From the NCBI GenBank assembly GCA_902774115.1, contig CACYHH010000002.1, positions 310,001 through 374,000 of the forward strand: 64,000 nucleotides of DNA, in the 5' to 3' direction. Made by a program: the position numbers and the translations under genes. Below the pieces are notes generated by a model, which made no database searches, was not told the DNA's origin, and saw only the letters and a program-made list of their open reading frames with translations. Each line of letters begins with the position of its first letter. The first letter of the stretch is position 1. The stretch comes from an uncultured Spirochaetales bacterium (GTDB lineage: Bacteria > UBP6 > UBA1177). Positions 56,449 through 64,000 of the stretch are shown piece by piece.

Positions 56449-58263
56449 ATGTCGATAAATATAAGGAAAGGTCTCGATGCTGAGCTGCTTCGGAAGTTCG
56501 ATATTGACAACGATTTCAGCAACTTTAAAAGGTCTATCTACGTTTCCATTGCACTTACTATCATAAATTTTCCGCTTCTTCTTCTTGATATTTACAGGTT
56601 TGTCTATTCGCGGGAACTTTTTTCCCAATACGGATACACCGAAATAACTATAATCCATCTGCTTTCCTGCATCGTTTTTCCGGCGTTGATAATCATCGGC
56701 AAAGTCAAAACCAGAAACGGCAGACTGCCGGTCGGAAATCCGTTTTACAAGTATTTCTGGCGGATTTTTTTCTCTTCTGCATACATTTATGCGCTGACGA
56801 CTTCGGCACCGTGTCTCCAACTGTATAGAAACCTGACGACGCTGTTTGTCGCAGTTCTTGTTCTTGCATCTTCTTTCAAGGTAAAGTTGAGGGAATATCT
56901 TGCCCATTCCGTGCTGTTGTGCGTACTCGATATTATTTCCATCTGGATTTTTGTTCCCCGTGTCAGAGGATTTTTTCCCGGACTGATTTCCGACATCACG
57001 AGTACTATGGTTGTCGCGATCTTTATAAATTACATCGCATACAGCGAAAGTCTGAAATCTTTCATCAATAAGATGAGTTTTGAGAAAGAGCAGGCTGAAA
57101 AAATTGTCGAGAAAGAGGCAAACAAGGCAAAATCGGAGTTTCTTGCCAATATGAGCCACGAGATAAGAACGCCGATAAACGGTATTTACGGAATGCTTTC
57201 CATGCTTCAGGACAGCGCATTGAACGAAGAACAGAAAGACTACATAAAATACGCAAAATCGAGCTGCGAAGTGCTCAACAACATCGTGAACGACCTTTTC
57301 GACATGGTTCTGATAAAGGCTAACAAGATCAAACTTGAGAATAAGCCCTATTCGATTGAAGAGCTTGTCAGAGCTTCGGTTGCGAATATAGAACACAGGA
57401 TGAATGCGGACGGGATCAGAACTGAGATAAATATTGACGAAAGTCTTCCTGAGTTTGTCATCGGTGATAAAAACAGGATTGCCCAGATCCTCAACAATCT
57501 GCTTTCAAACGCGTGGAAATTCACATCTGCGGGAAGTATTTCGGTCGACTGCCGCAAAATATTTTCCGACGGCAAAGAGTCGGTTCTTTTCGGAGTCAAG
57601 GATACCGGCATCGGCATTCCAGATGACAAGATGCCTTTTATTTTCGATCAGTTCTACCAGCTCGATTCGACTCTCAAAAAGCAGTATCGCGGTGCGGGGC
57701 TCGGGCTTGCGATATGCAAAAATCTGGTAACGATGATGGGGGGAAGGATCGGTGCGCGGTCTAACAGTCCTGAAGCCGGAACAACTTTTTTCTTTGAACT
57801 GCCGCTTGTTCTTCCTGACGGAGAGTCCGGTGTATCGGTAAAGCAGAGTGAATCGATTCCTGAGAATTTCCTTGTCGGCAAAAGCATTCTCTGTGTCGAG
57901 GACAACGAGACTAACCTCAAGTTTGTAACGGCGCTGCTTCTTAAAAAAGGGGTCCGTGTTACGACTGCTCCGAACGGCAGAGCCGCTCTCGACATAATGG
58001 AAAAAAACGATTTTGATATGGTCCTGCTTGACATCAGGATGCCTGTCATGGACGGGATCGAAACGATACGCAGAATTCGTGCCGAAGAAGCCGAAAACAA
58101 AGGCTATACTCCGGTAATTGCCGGAACGACCTACATGATGAAAAAAAACAAGGACGAAATAATGAAGAACGGTTTCGACGGATATTTGTCAAAACCATTT
58201 TCCGAAGAGGACTTGATGATTGAAATTTATAACAATATCAACAAAAAACGGAGTCGAGAATGA
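56449..58263 (+). CDS. Membrane hybrid sensor histidine kinase/response regulator
   Basis: A 604-residue hybrid kinase. About five or six hydrophobic segments occupy residues 28-200. A coiled coil ([24 protein letters not shown]) precedes His237 in [17 protein letters not shown]. The ATPase boxes are [39 protein letters not shown] and [15 protein letters not shown]. The receiver has Asp528 in [11 protein letters not shown]. The usual ALTA motif in the receiver reads AGTT (VIAGTTYM), which may alter output. GAGGTG precedes the ATG. It overlaps the SUMF1 lipoprotein gene by four bases, so the two are coupled. Confidence 0.9.
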   Translation: MSINIRKGLDAELLRKFDIDNDFSNFKRSIYVSIALTIINFPLLLLDIYRFVYSRELFSQYGYTEITIIHLLSCIVFPALIIIGKVKTRNGRLPVGNPFYKYFWRIFFSSAYIYALTTSAPCLQLYRNLTTLFVAVLVLASSFKVKLREYLAHSVLLCVLDIISIWIFVPRVRGFFPGLISDITSTMVVAIFINYIAYSESLKSFINKMSFEKEQAEKIVEKEANKAKSEFLANMSHEIRTPINGIYGMLSMLQDSALNEEQKDYIKYAKSSCEVLNNIVNDLFDMVLIKANKIKLENKPYSIEELVRASVANIEHRMNADGIRTEINIDESLPEFVIGDKNRIAQILNNLLSNAWKFTSAGSISVDCRKIFSDGKESVLFGVKDTGIGIPDDKMPFIFDQFYQLDSTLKKQYRGAGLGLAICKNLVTMMGGRIGARSNSPEAGTTFFFELPLVLPDGESGVSVKQSESIPENFLVGKSILCVEDNETNLKFVTALLLKKGVRVTTAPNGRAALDIMEKNDFDMVLLDIRMPVMDGIETIRRIRAEEAENKGYTPVIAGTTYMMKKNKDEIMKNGFDGYLSKPFSEEDLMIEIYNNINKKRSRE

Positions 58264-59339
58264 AGAAAACAGCTCTTCTTTTTATCCTTTTGGCATTTTT
58301 CTTCGCGGCATGCGGAAGTGAAGACGAGGAAGAAACCAATGTAAACGACAACGGAAATGAAGACACGGAAGATCCGGACGATTCTCTTCCGGATGTGGTA
58401 GCCGATAACGGGCATGAAACGCCGGATGAAGACACTGAAAATACGCCGGAATCCTTCTGCTATTCTGGCGGTGCGGTTCTTTACGAAGGGGCAACTCAGT
58501 TCAAAGTGTGCCCGGCTGACAGTGAAAAATTCCAGAAACAGCTTTGCAAAAACGGGAAATGGGTCGATGAAGGCGACTGCGTTTCTGGAAGCGTGACCAT
58601 CCCTGCCGGTTCTTTTAAAATGGGCTGTGAGAAGGATATGGAAGGAAGCTGCCCTGAAAACGCTGTTCCCGTGCACGATGTAAGCCTGTCGGGCTATGTT
58701 ATGGACAAGTTTGAAGTTCCTGTCGAACTTTTTGAGAAGTGCATTGCCGAAAACGTCTGCACGAACGACAATGCAGATGAACCGCACTACCGTACATCGT
58801 CTGAATCTGACAAGTGTAACATCGGAAATCCCGAGAGAAAGAATCATCCGGCAAACTGCGTGACGTGGTACGGCGCAAAGGCTTACTGCGAGTGGCTCGG
58901 AAAGCGCCTTCCGACCGAAGCACAGTGGGAAAACGCCGCAAAATCGGGCAAAGTGCAGATCTATCCGTGGGGAAATACGCCCGAAGCAAGCTGCGATAAT
59001 ACTGTAATGAAAAGCAGTGCGAACGGATGCGGATCTAATACGACATCTCCGGTCGGCTCGAAAGCCGCAGGCGTTTCGGAACAGGGGATCTTCGATCTTT
59101 CCGGGAACGTCTCCGAATATACTGAAGACTGGTATGAAAAGAAGTTCTACTCAACTGAAGAAGCGTCGGAAGCCGACACTCAGGGTCCGGCTGAACCTGA
59201 AAAGGACAAATACAAAGTCATCCGCGGCGGCTCGTATATCTACGGCGAAAACCACACACGTGCATCGTTCAGAAGTTCGTCGAAACTTGATGATCCCGCG
59301 ATAGACTTCGGTTTCAGATGTGTTTCTTCACCGAAATAA
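58260..59339 (+). CDS. SUMF1-domain lipoprotein
   Basis: A 359-residue lipoprotein ([18 protein letters not shown], lipobox Cys18) with an acidic linker rich in Asp, Glu, Asn, Thr and Pro to about residue 64. A small Cys-containing segment follows ([21 protein letters not shown]), then a SUMF1 domain: [99 protein letters not shown] and [21 protein letters not shown]. Such surface SUMF1 proteins usually bind or display rather than oxidise Cys. The overlap with the kinase gene suggests it serves as a cue or partner of that kinase (inference). Confidence 0.87.
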   Translation: MKKTALLFILLAFFFAACGSEDEEETNVNDNGNEDTEDPDDSLPDVVADNGHETPDEDTENTPESFCYSGGAVLYEGATQFKVCPADSEKFQKQLCKNGKWVDEGDCVSGSVTIPAGSFKMGCEKDMEGSCPENAVPVHDVSLSGYVMDKFEVPVELFEKCIAENVCTNDNADEPHYRTSSESDKCNIGNPERKNHPANCVTWYGAKAYCEWLGKRLPTEAQWENAAKSGKVQIYPWGNTPEASCDNTVMKSSANGCGSNTTSPVGSKAAGVSEQGIFDLSGNVSEYTEDWYEKKFYSTEEASEADTQGPAEPEKDKYKVIRGGSYIYGENHTRASFRSSSKLDDPAIDFGFRCVSSPK

Positions 59340-59350
59340 TCGAGGCAGAT

Positions 59351-60952
59351 ATGCAGAGTGAAAAATTTCCGCTTGTTTTCGCAGGTCACGTCGACCACGG
59401 AAAAAGCACGATAATCGGCAGACTTCTGAGCGAAACCGGCAGCTTGCCTGAGGGAAAGCTCGAAGCGATAAAAAATTACTGCAAAATCAATTCGCGCCCT
59501 TTTGAATACGCGTTTCTCATCGACGCGCTTAAGGACGAGCAGTCGCAGGGAATAACGATCGACACCGCAAGAGTCTTTTTCAGCACGAAAAAGCGCGATT
59601 TTGTCATAATCGATGCACCGGGACACATCGAGTTCCTGAAAAACATGGTGACTGGAGCGAGCAGGGCGGAGGCGGCAGTTCTTGTTATCGCAGCTGACGA
59701 GGGCGTCCGGGAAAATTCAAGGCGCCACGGCTATATGCTTTCGATTCTCGGGATCAGGCAGATCGTTGTTTTAGTCAACAAAATGGATCTTGTGGGATAT
59801 TCTGAAGATGTGTTCAACAAAATTAAGGATGAATACAGCGAATTCCTTTCCGAAATCGGGATAACGCCGCTCGGTTTTGTTCCGGTAAGCGGGATAAACG
59901 GAGTCAACATCAGCGCTAAAAGTCCTGAAACACCATGGTATGAAGGCAGAACGCTGTATGAATTTCTCGATGTTTTCAAAGCGAAGGAGCACAGCGCTAA
60001 ACAGCCGTTCAGAATGTTCCTGCAGGATATCTACCGTTTCACAGAAAGCGGCGACAACCGCAGGATTTATGCTGGAACGGTGAGCAGCGGGACACTGAGC
60101 GAAGGCGATGAAGTCGTTTTTTATCCCTCCGGCAAAAAGAGCAGAGTCGCAAAAATAGAAACATTCCCTGAGAGTGACAAAACCTCGGTCGAAGCAGGGT
60201 TTACGGCAGGTTTTACTCTGGAAGAACAGATTTATACGACCCGCGGAGAACTTGTTGCAAAAGCTGATGAACCTGCACCGGTGAGCGCATCGCGTTTCAA
60301 AGCAGCTGTTTTCTGGCTTGGCAGCGAGCCTTTGAGCCAAAATCACACTTACTTTATCAAAGTCGGAACCGCTCGTACGACTCTCAGGCTTGTCGAAGTG
60401 ACGAAACTCATTGATACATCGTCGCTTGAGAGCAAAAGCGGCTCGGAAGTAGGGAAATTTGAGGCGGCGGAGTGCATTTTCGAAGCCGGAAAACCTCTTG
60501 CTTTCGATCTTATCGGCGACAATCAGGAAACAGGAAGATTTGTAATTGTTGGAGACTACGAAATCAGAGGCGGCGGAATTATTCTGGAACCCTTGTCAGA
60601 CGCACCTTCGGCGGCAAAAATCGACGAATCGGAAAGAGAGCGCAGGTTCGGTCATAAAGCGGCAGTTATCACAGTTAAAGAAGAAAATTTTGCAATAGAA
60701 CTTGAAAAAAGCCTTTTTGCACTCGGTGCCTTCGTCTGCTATTTCCCTGAACTGGACATATCGCAAAACCTGCATGAACTGGAGCTTTTGACTAAATCAG
60801 GAATGTTAGTCATCGTTAAATCGGCTGATTGTGCCGTGAAAGACCTCAAAAATGATCAGAATCTACTTTTTATGCACCTTTCGGATGATAAAAACGGCTC
60901 GGTCGAAGCAGCTGTCAACGAACTCAGAGCTTCTGGAATACTTTCTCTTTAG
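59351..60952 (+). CDS. CysN-like GTPase with degenerate APS-kinase-like tail
   Basis: A 533-residue translation-factor-type GTPase close to sulfate adenylyltransferase subunit 1: [70 protein letters not shown] and [14 protein letters not shown]. Domains II/III follow to ~420. The last ~110 residues ([42 protein letters not shown]) align by eye with APS kinase in CysNC fusions, but the P-loop is gone. No CysD, CysC or CysH gene is nearby, so the enzyme may have another role. GAGG precedes the ATG at 59351. Confidence 0.8.
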   Translation: MQSEKFPLVFAGHVDHGKSTIIGRLLSETGSLPEGKLEAIKNYCKINSRPFEYAFLIDALKDEQSQGITIDTARVFFSTKKRDFVIIDAPGHIEFLKNMVTGASRAEAAVLVIAADEGVRENSRRHGYMLSILGIRQIVVLVNKMDLVGYSEDVFNKIKDEYSEFLSEIGITPLGFVPVSGINGVNISAKSPETPWYEGRTLYEFLDVFKAKEHSAKQPFRMFLQDIYRFTESGDNRRIYAGTVSSGTLSEGDEVVFYPSGKKSRVAKIETFPESDKTSVEAGFTAGFTLEEQIYTTRGELVAKADEPAPVSASRFKAAVFWLGSEPLSQNHTYFIKVGTARTTLRLVEVTKLIDTSSLESKSGSEVGKFEAAECIFEAGKPLAFDLIGDNQETGRFVIVGDYEIRGGGIILEPLSDAPSAAKIDESERERRFGHKAAVITVKEENFAIELEKSLFALGAFVCYFPELDISQNLHELELLTKSGMLVIVKSADCAVKDLKNDQNLLFMHLSDDKNGSVEAAVNELRASGILSL

Positions 60953-60986
60953 AAATTAATCTGCGCAAAAAAATTCGGAGGAAAAG

Positions 60987-61829
60987 ATGCCAAATCCAAA
61001 AAACATATCTATTTTTGAAGACACCGTGAACCTTGTGGAGAACACAAAACGCCTGCAGGAAGCAGTCGCCGCAAGCCTGAAATCACAAAAATTCATCGCG
61101 GAAAACGATTCCGTACCGGACGGAAGTCTTATAAGGCGCTTTGAAGAGCCTGCGCAAATCATCGTGAGCAAAAAACGCATGTTCGAGGCAGCTTCTGCTT
61201 ACGCAGGAAAGGGCGACAGGCTGTGCGTGCTCAATTTTGCTTCCGCATCGAATCCGGGAGGAGGAGTGGTGAACGGCTCAAGTGCGCAGGAAGAGTCTTT
61301 GTGCCGGGTATCGACGCTTTATTTTACGCTTGATACAGACGAAAACTGGAAGCGCTTTTACAAGCCGCACAGAATGAGCCGTGACCCGATACACAACGAC
61401 GATATTCTTTACACGCCTGATATCGTTGTCTTCAAAACGGACTCGTCAACTCCAGAGCGCATGGCGGAAAGCGACTGGTTTAACTGCGACGTGATCACCT
61501 GCGCCGCGCCGAATCTCCGCGAAAATCCGGTCAACCGCTACAATTCCGGCGACGGAAGAGAAAGACTGCTGCTTTCTGATGATGAACTTGCCAGCGTTCA
61601 CAGAAAACGCGACCGCAGGATCTTTGATGTCGCCGTGCAGAATAAAGTCGATGTCCTTGTTCTGGGAGCTTTCGGCTGCGGAGCCTTCAGAAACAGTCCG
61701 ACCGTAGTCGCCGATGTGATGCTTACGCTTGCAAAAGAGTACGAACACGCCTTCAAAACGATCGAGTTCGCGGTATACTGCCCGCCGTTCGACGACACGA
61801 ATTACAGAATTTTTTCAAAATTGTCGTAA
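60987..61829 (+). CDS. TIGR02452 family (microbial PARG-like) protein
   Basis: A 280-residue protein of the TIGR02452/microbial PARG family, a macrodomain relative. NFASASNPGGGVVNGSSAQEESLCRVSTLYFTL carries the GGG-x6-QEE signature of poly(ADP-ribose) glycohydrolases. DVLVLGAFGCGAFRNSPTVVADVMLTLAKEY is the second phosphate loop. VFKTDS and ITCAAPNLRENP are the family's central motifs. It probably hydrolyses ADP-ribose chains or free derivatives. It follows the CysN-like gene by 34 bases with its own GGAGG. It adds a third ADP-ribose locus to the window. Confidence 0.88.
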   Translation: MPNPKNISIFEDTVNLVENTKRLQEAVAASLKSQKFIAENDSVPDGSLIRRFEEPAQIIVSKKRMFEAASAYAGKGDRLCVLNFASASNPGGGVVNGSSAQEESLCRVSTLYFTLDTDENWKRFYKPHRMSRDPIHNDDILYTPDIVVFKTDSSTPERMAESDWFNCDVITCAAPNLRENPVNRYNSGDGRERLLLSDDELASVHRKRDRRIFDVAVQNKVDVLVLGAFGCGAFRNSPTVVADVMLTLAKEYEHAFKTIEFAVYCPPFDDTNYRIFSKLS

Positions 61830-61884
61830 CGGTGTCACGGCGTCACGTTGTCGTTGTCACGGCGTTACGGTGTTTCGTCGTTAT
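61825..61884. repeat. 8-bp phased CG array, copy 3
   Basis: Between convergent genes, CG dinucleotides start at 61830, 61838 and 61846, then 61860, 61868 and 61876. Units are CGGTGTCA, CGGCGTCA, CGGCGTTA and CGGTGTTT. The earlier units resemble half of the regulon operator (GGTGTCA), which may be coincidence. Confidence 0.6.
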
Positions 61885-61903
61885 GAGATAGTTTGAAATC
61901 AGC

Positions 61904-62242
61904 TTATTTCACGGAAGATTCTGCTTTAAGGTTTTCGCGTATTTTATGCCTGATATTTTTTATTGCTGCGGCCATTTCTTCATCGATTACACGGTCGACT
62001 GTGCTTAAAAAACTATCGCTGCCTGAAATTTCTTCATCGGAATAAAAAAGAGTCGCCGGAGAAATGCCGAGAAATGCCGAAGCTTTTTCGATAAGCTCTG
62101 CCGAAACGAAAGTCGAACCGTTTTCGATAAGCCCCAGATGCTTGGAAGTTACACCTATTGCTTCCGCGAGAGCTTCCTGTGTCAGGTGATTCTTTTTTCT
62201 GTATTGGCGCAGATTACTGCCGAAAATCTTCTTCACATCCAT
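61904..62242 (-). CDS. Helix-turn-helix (Xre-type) regulator of the CXXX locus
   Basis: A 112-residue regulator. An Xre HTH occupies residues ~10-65 (LRQYRKKNHLTQEALAEAIGVTSKHLGLIENGSTFVSAELIEKASAFLGISPATLFY). The C-terminal ~45 residues are charged and helical (VIDEEMAAAIKNIRHKIRENLKAE), probably for dimerisation. It is divergent from the radical SAM gene 156 bases away, so it plausibly controls that locus, perhaps at AAAGGTT/AACCTTT (62317-62348). Confidence 0.85.
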   Translation of the reverse strand: MDVKKIFGSNLRQYRKKNHLTQEALAEAIGVTSKHLGLIENGSTFVSAELIEKASAFLGISPATLFYSDEEISGSDSFLSTVDRVIDEEMAAAIKNIRHKIRENLKAESSVK

Positions 62243-62316
62243 GGCGTGTAAATATAAATATAAAAATTTCTAAAAGAACCGCATTTAATGTAGTTTTTAA
62301 AGCAAAAACACCAATA

Positions 62317-62359
62317 AAAGGTTTTGTTTTCTTGATTTTACAACCTTTCGTGGTATATT
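62317..62359 (+). promoter_or_regulatory. Promoter and inverted repeat upstream of the radical SAM gene
   Basis: TTGATT (62332-62337) and TATATT (62354-62359) with a 16-bp spacer. AAAGGTT (62317-62323) and AACCTTT (62342-62348) form an inverted repeat straddling the -35, an operator candidate. Confidence 0.5.
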
Positions 62360-62398
62360 TACCGGAATTTTTTGGTTCATGCTGATAAGGAGAAAATA

Positions 62399-63517
62399 AT
62401 GGTTGAAAAGAAGCCGCCCTTTGAACTGACGCTGATTATAACGCACCGTTGCAATCTGAACTGTGTTTACTGTTACGAACATCACAAAGATTTGCGAAAA
62501 ATGGATATCGAATTTGCCAAAAAAACTGTTGAAAAGTACCTGACAACAGGAGATTACGAAGAGATTAAAATAGGTTTTTTCGGTGGAGAACCTTTCCTTG
62601 AATTTCCTATTATAAAAGAAGTCTGCGAGTGGACATGGAGCAGGACTTGGCCTAAGAACTACTGCTTTTATGCAGATACGAACGGAACTGTTCTGACGGA
62701 CGAAATTAAGGAATGGCTGATTAGCCACAAAAATTATTTTTATATGTGTCTTAGTCTGGACGGTACAAAAAAGACGCATGATCTGAACCGCAGCAATTCA
62801 TTTGATAAAATCGATTTGGATTTTTTTCATAAAAACTGGCCTGACGAACCTGTAAAAATGACTATTTCCGATAAAAATTTAGCTGATCTTGCTGAAGACT
62901 TCATTTTTTTACATGAAAAAGGGTTTAAGATCAACGGATCAAATTTTGCCGAAGGTCAGGATATCAAGAATCCCGGTAAAAATCTGGAAATCATAACGGA
63001 GCAGCTTTTTAAACTGGCTGACTGGTATGTTGCTCACCCCGAAGTCAAGCCGGCACAGATTTTCAGTCTTCCTTTGGCAAGATGTGAAGCCAAAAAAGAA
63101 TATCGCAGACAGTGCGGAATAGGCGGCAACGGAATGCGCGTAATAGATTTAGACGGTCGGGAATATTTTTGCACATTTTCTTCTCCTGTTTCCATGAATG
63201 AAGAACAGATTGCTGAAATAAAGAAAATGGATTTGTCAGATGAGAGCTTGTTTATAAACGATGATTGTTTTAACAATTGTTATCTTTTCCCTGTCTGCAT
63301 CGACTGCTATGCAGCCAACTTTGTTTCAACAGGATCTTTCGCCGAAAAATCACAGATGAAATGCGAACTTGCCAAAATTAAAGCAGTTGCAAATGCATAT
63401 TTCCAGGGTAAAAGATTTCTAAGCAAAAATATGTCTGAAATCACAGAAAAAGAAAAGCAGACAATAAAAGCTGTTTTAAAGATAAACAATCTGTTTGGGG
63501 GAAAACGAGTTTCGTGA
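62399..63517 (+). CDS. Radical SAM/SPASM peptide maturase of a CXXX-repeat RiPP
   Basis: A 372-residue radical SAM enzyme. The 4Fe-4S cluster motif is C18-N-L-N-C22-V-Y-C25. FFGGEPFLEFP is the GGEP motif that touches SAM, and DTNGTVLTDE and LSLDGTKKTHDLNRS follow. The C-terminal ~130 residues form a SPASM-type Cys domain (RQCGIGGNGMRVIDLDGREYFC, DDCFNNCYLFPVCIDCYAANF, QMKCELAK) for auxiliary clusters. Family members install thioethers or other links in peptides. AAGGAG precedes the ATG at 62399. The 88-residue precursor follows 45 bases downstream, so this is very likely its maturase. Confidence 0.88.
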   Translation: MVEKKPPFELTLIITHRCNLNCVYCYEHHKDLRKMDIEFAKKTVEKYLTTGDYEEIKIGFFGGEPFLEFPIIKEVCEWTWSRTWPKNYCFYADTNGTVLTDEIKEWLISHKNYFYMCLSLDGTKKTHDLNRSNSFDKIDLDFFHKNWPDEPVKMTISDKNLADLAEDFIFLHEKGFKINGSNFAEGQDIKNPGKNLEIITEQLFKLADWYVAHPEVKPAQIFSLPLARCEAKKEYRRQCGIGGNGMRVIDLDGREYFCTFSSPVSMNEEQIAEIKKMDLSDESLFINDDCFNNCYLFPVCIDCYAANFVSTGSFAEKSQMKCELAKIKAVANAYFQGKRFLSKNMSEITEKEKQTIKAVLKINNLFGGKRVS

Positions 63518-63562
63518 GGGGGTAAAAATCCCTTTTTTAATAATTTTTTTAAGGAGGATCTC

Positions 63563-63829
63563 ATGAAAATTTCAAAACTTCTGCTTCCGGAAAATCTTGT
63601 TAAGGAAGCTATGCTTTTTGCATTGTTCACACCGGCTGTTGCACAGTTTACGCTGCCTGAAAAAGATGTTAACGACCTGAATCAGCTTCTTTCTCTGCCG
63701 GCATCAGCTGTTGTAGATGCTGAAGAAATTTCTCAGCAGCCTACAGCATGCGGTTACAGTTGTTCGGGCTCTTGTGATGGAAGTTGCTATGGCGGTTGCA
63801 CAGCTTCATGTCAGGGTTATATGCAGTAA
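63563..63829 (+). CDS. RiPP precursor with six C-terminal CXXX repeats
   Basis: An 88-residue precursor peptide. Residues 1-62 are a leader (KISKLLLPENLVKEAMLFALFTPAVA and a TLPEKDVNDLNQLLSLPA core with EEISQQPTA before the cut). The core has Cys at 63, 67, 71, 75, 79 and 83, one every fourth residue, separated by small residues: CGYS, CSGS, CDGS, CYGG, CTAS, CQGY. This is the CXXX-repeat pattern of radical SAM thioether (ranthipeptide-type) precursors. AAGGAGG precedes the start. No transporter or protease is in view before the window ends. Confidence 0.88.
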   Translation: MKISKLLLPENLVKEAMLFALFTPAVAQFTLPEKDVNDLNQLLSLPASAVVDAEEISQQPTACGYSCSGSCDGSCYGGCTASCQGYMQ

Positions 63830-63855
63830 CAATCAGACAACATCCAAAAATTTTT

Positions 63856-63882
63856 GGGGCGGCAGAAGCCGCCTCTTTTTTT
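63856..63882 (+). terminator. Rho-independent terminator of the CXXX locus
   Basis: GGGGCGGC (63856-63863), loop AGAA, GCCGCCTC (63868-63875), then seven T (63876-63882). An eight-base-pair stem with one G-T pair. Confidence 0.88.
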
Positions 63883-63925
63883 ATCGGAATTTACAGAAAG
63901 TTGCTTAAGTTTCTCCAAAGAATGT

Positions 63926-64000
63926 CGTCACGGCGTCACATCGTTTCGTCGTCATCTTGTCGTAGTGACGGCGTTACGTCGTTTCGATGTCACGTTTCGT
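63926..64000. repeat. 8-bp phased CG array, copy 4 (runs off the window)
   Basis: CG dinucleotides start at 63926, 63934, 63942 and 63950, then at 63961, 63969, 63977 and 63985. Units are of the CGTCACGG/CGTTACGT/CGTTTCGA type. The array begins 43 bases after the terminator and may continue past the edge. Confidence 0.6.

Noticed and set aside
42315-64000. The CG-phased arrays as CRISPR arrays
   Set aside because: Units are only 8 bp, the words vary, there are no spacers and no cas genes nearby.

Overview
The window reads as chromosome of a Gram-negative anaerobe of moderate GC. The evidence is an Omp85-like barrel protein, many lipoproteins with acidic Asp/Glu/Thr linkers, bacterial two-subunit GlyRS, a subtilisin carrying a MopE-type metal-binding motif, and many flavodoxin, iron-dependent alcohol dehydrogenase and radical SAM proteins. 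Acidic linkers, SUMF1 lipoproteins and the MopE motif recall deltaproteobacterial or Myxococcota-like genomes, but I cannot assign a phylum. No rRNA, tRNA, IS element or CRISPR array was seen.

Layout. 1-5.9 kb: barrel protein, a DUF3990/HTH toxin-antitoxin pair with an operator-bearing promoter, a C_GCAxxG_C_C protein, a hybrid histidine kinase and a methyltransferase. 5.9-18.2 kb and 28.5-37.8 kb: an accessory redox regulon. It includes exported flavodoxins, Fe-alcohol dehydrogenase, carboxymuconolactone decarboxylase, cupin, alpha/beta hydrolase, monooxygenase, an MBL-fold hydrolase, LarE-LarB-LarC, two small membrane proteins, a DUF362 lipoprotein and a TetR regulator. It is tied together by a repeated promoter cassette with 13-bp palindromes (TGACACNGTGTCA) over the -35 and -10 boxes. 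A SirTM sirtuin/macrodomain pair, an Rrf2 regulator and small toxin-antitoxin pairs are interleaved. 18.2-28.5 kb: an AT-richer defence island with a broken dinD, two YhcG-type nucleases, a type III restriction-modification pair and a truncated BRO antirepressor. Dispersed repeats bracket its parts.

37.8-62.3 kb: a secreted subtilisin, two SDR oxidoreductases, then a housekeeping run (purE, Sua5/YrdC, TrmN6-like, DUF1232, holA, glyQ, glyS), a PIN toxin-antitoxin pair, lysS, an EF-G paralogue, a dus-linked AAA/Fis regulator, a serine acetyltransferase-like protein, a second hybrid kinase, a SUMF1 lipoprotein, a CysN-like GTPase and a PARG-like protein. 62.3-64 kb: an HTH regulator divergent from a radical SAM/SPASM maturase and an 88-residue precursor ending in six CXXX repeats, a compact RiPP locus closed by a terminator.

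How it fits together. The repeated operator most likely binds the TetR protein, whose gene closes one of the controlled operons, giving an autoregulated envelope redox or electrophile response. Remnants of two regulon genes with internal deletions show the cluster has been duplicating and decaying. Four intergenic arrays with CG dinucleotides phased every 8 bp form an unexplained repeat family.
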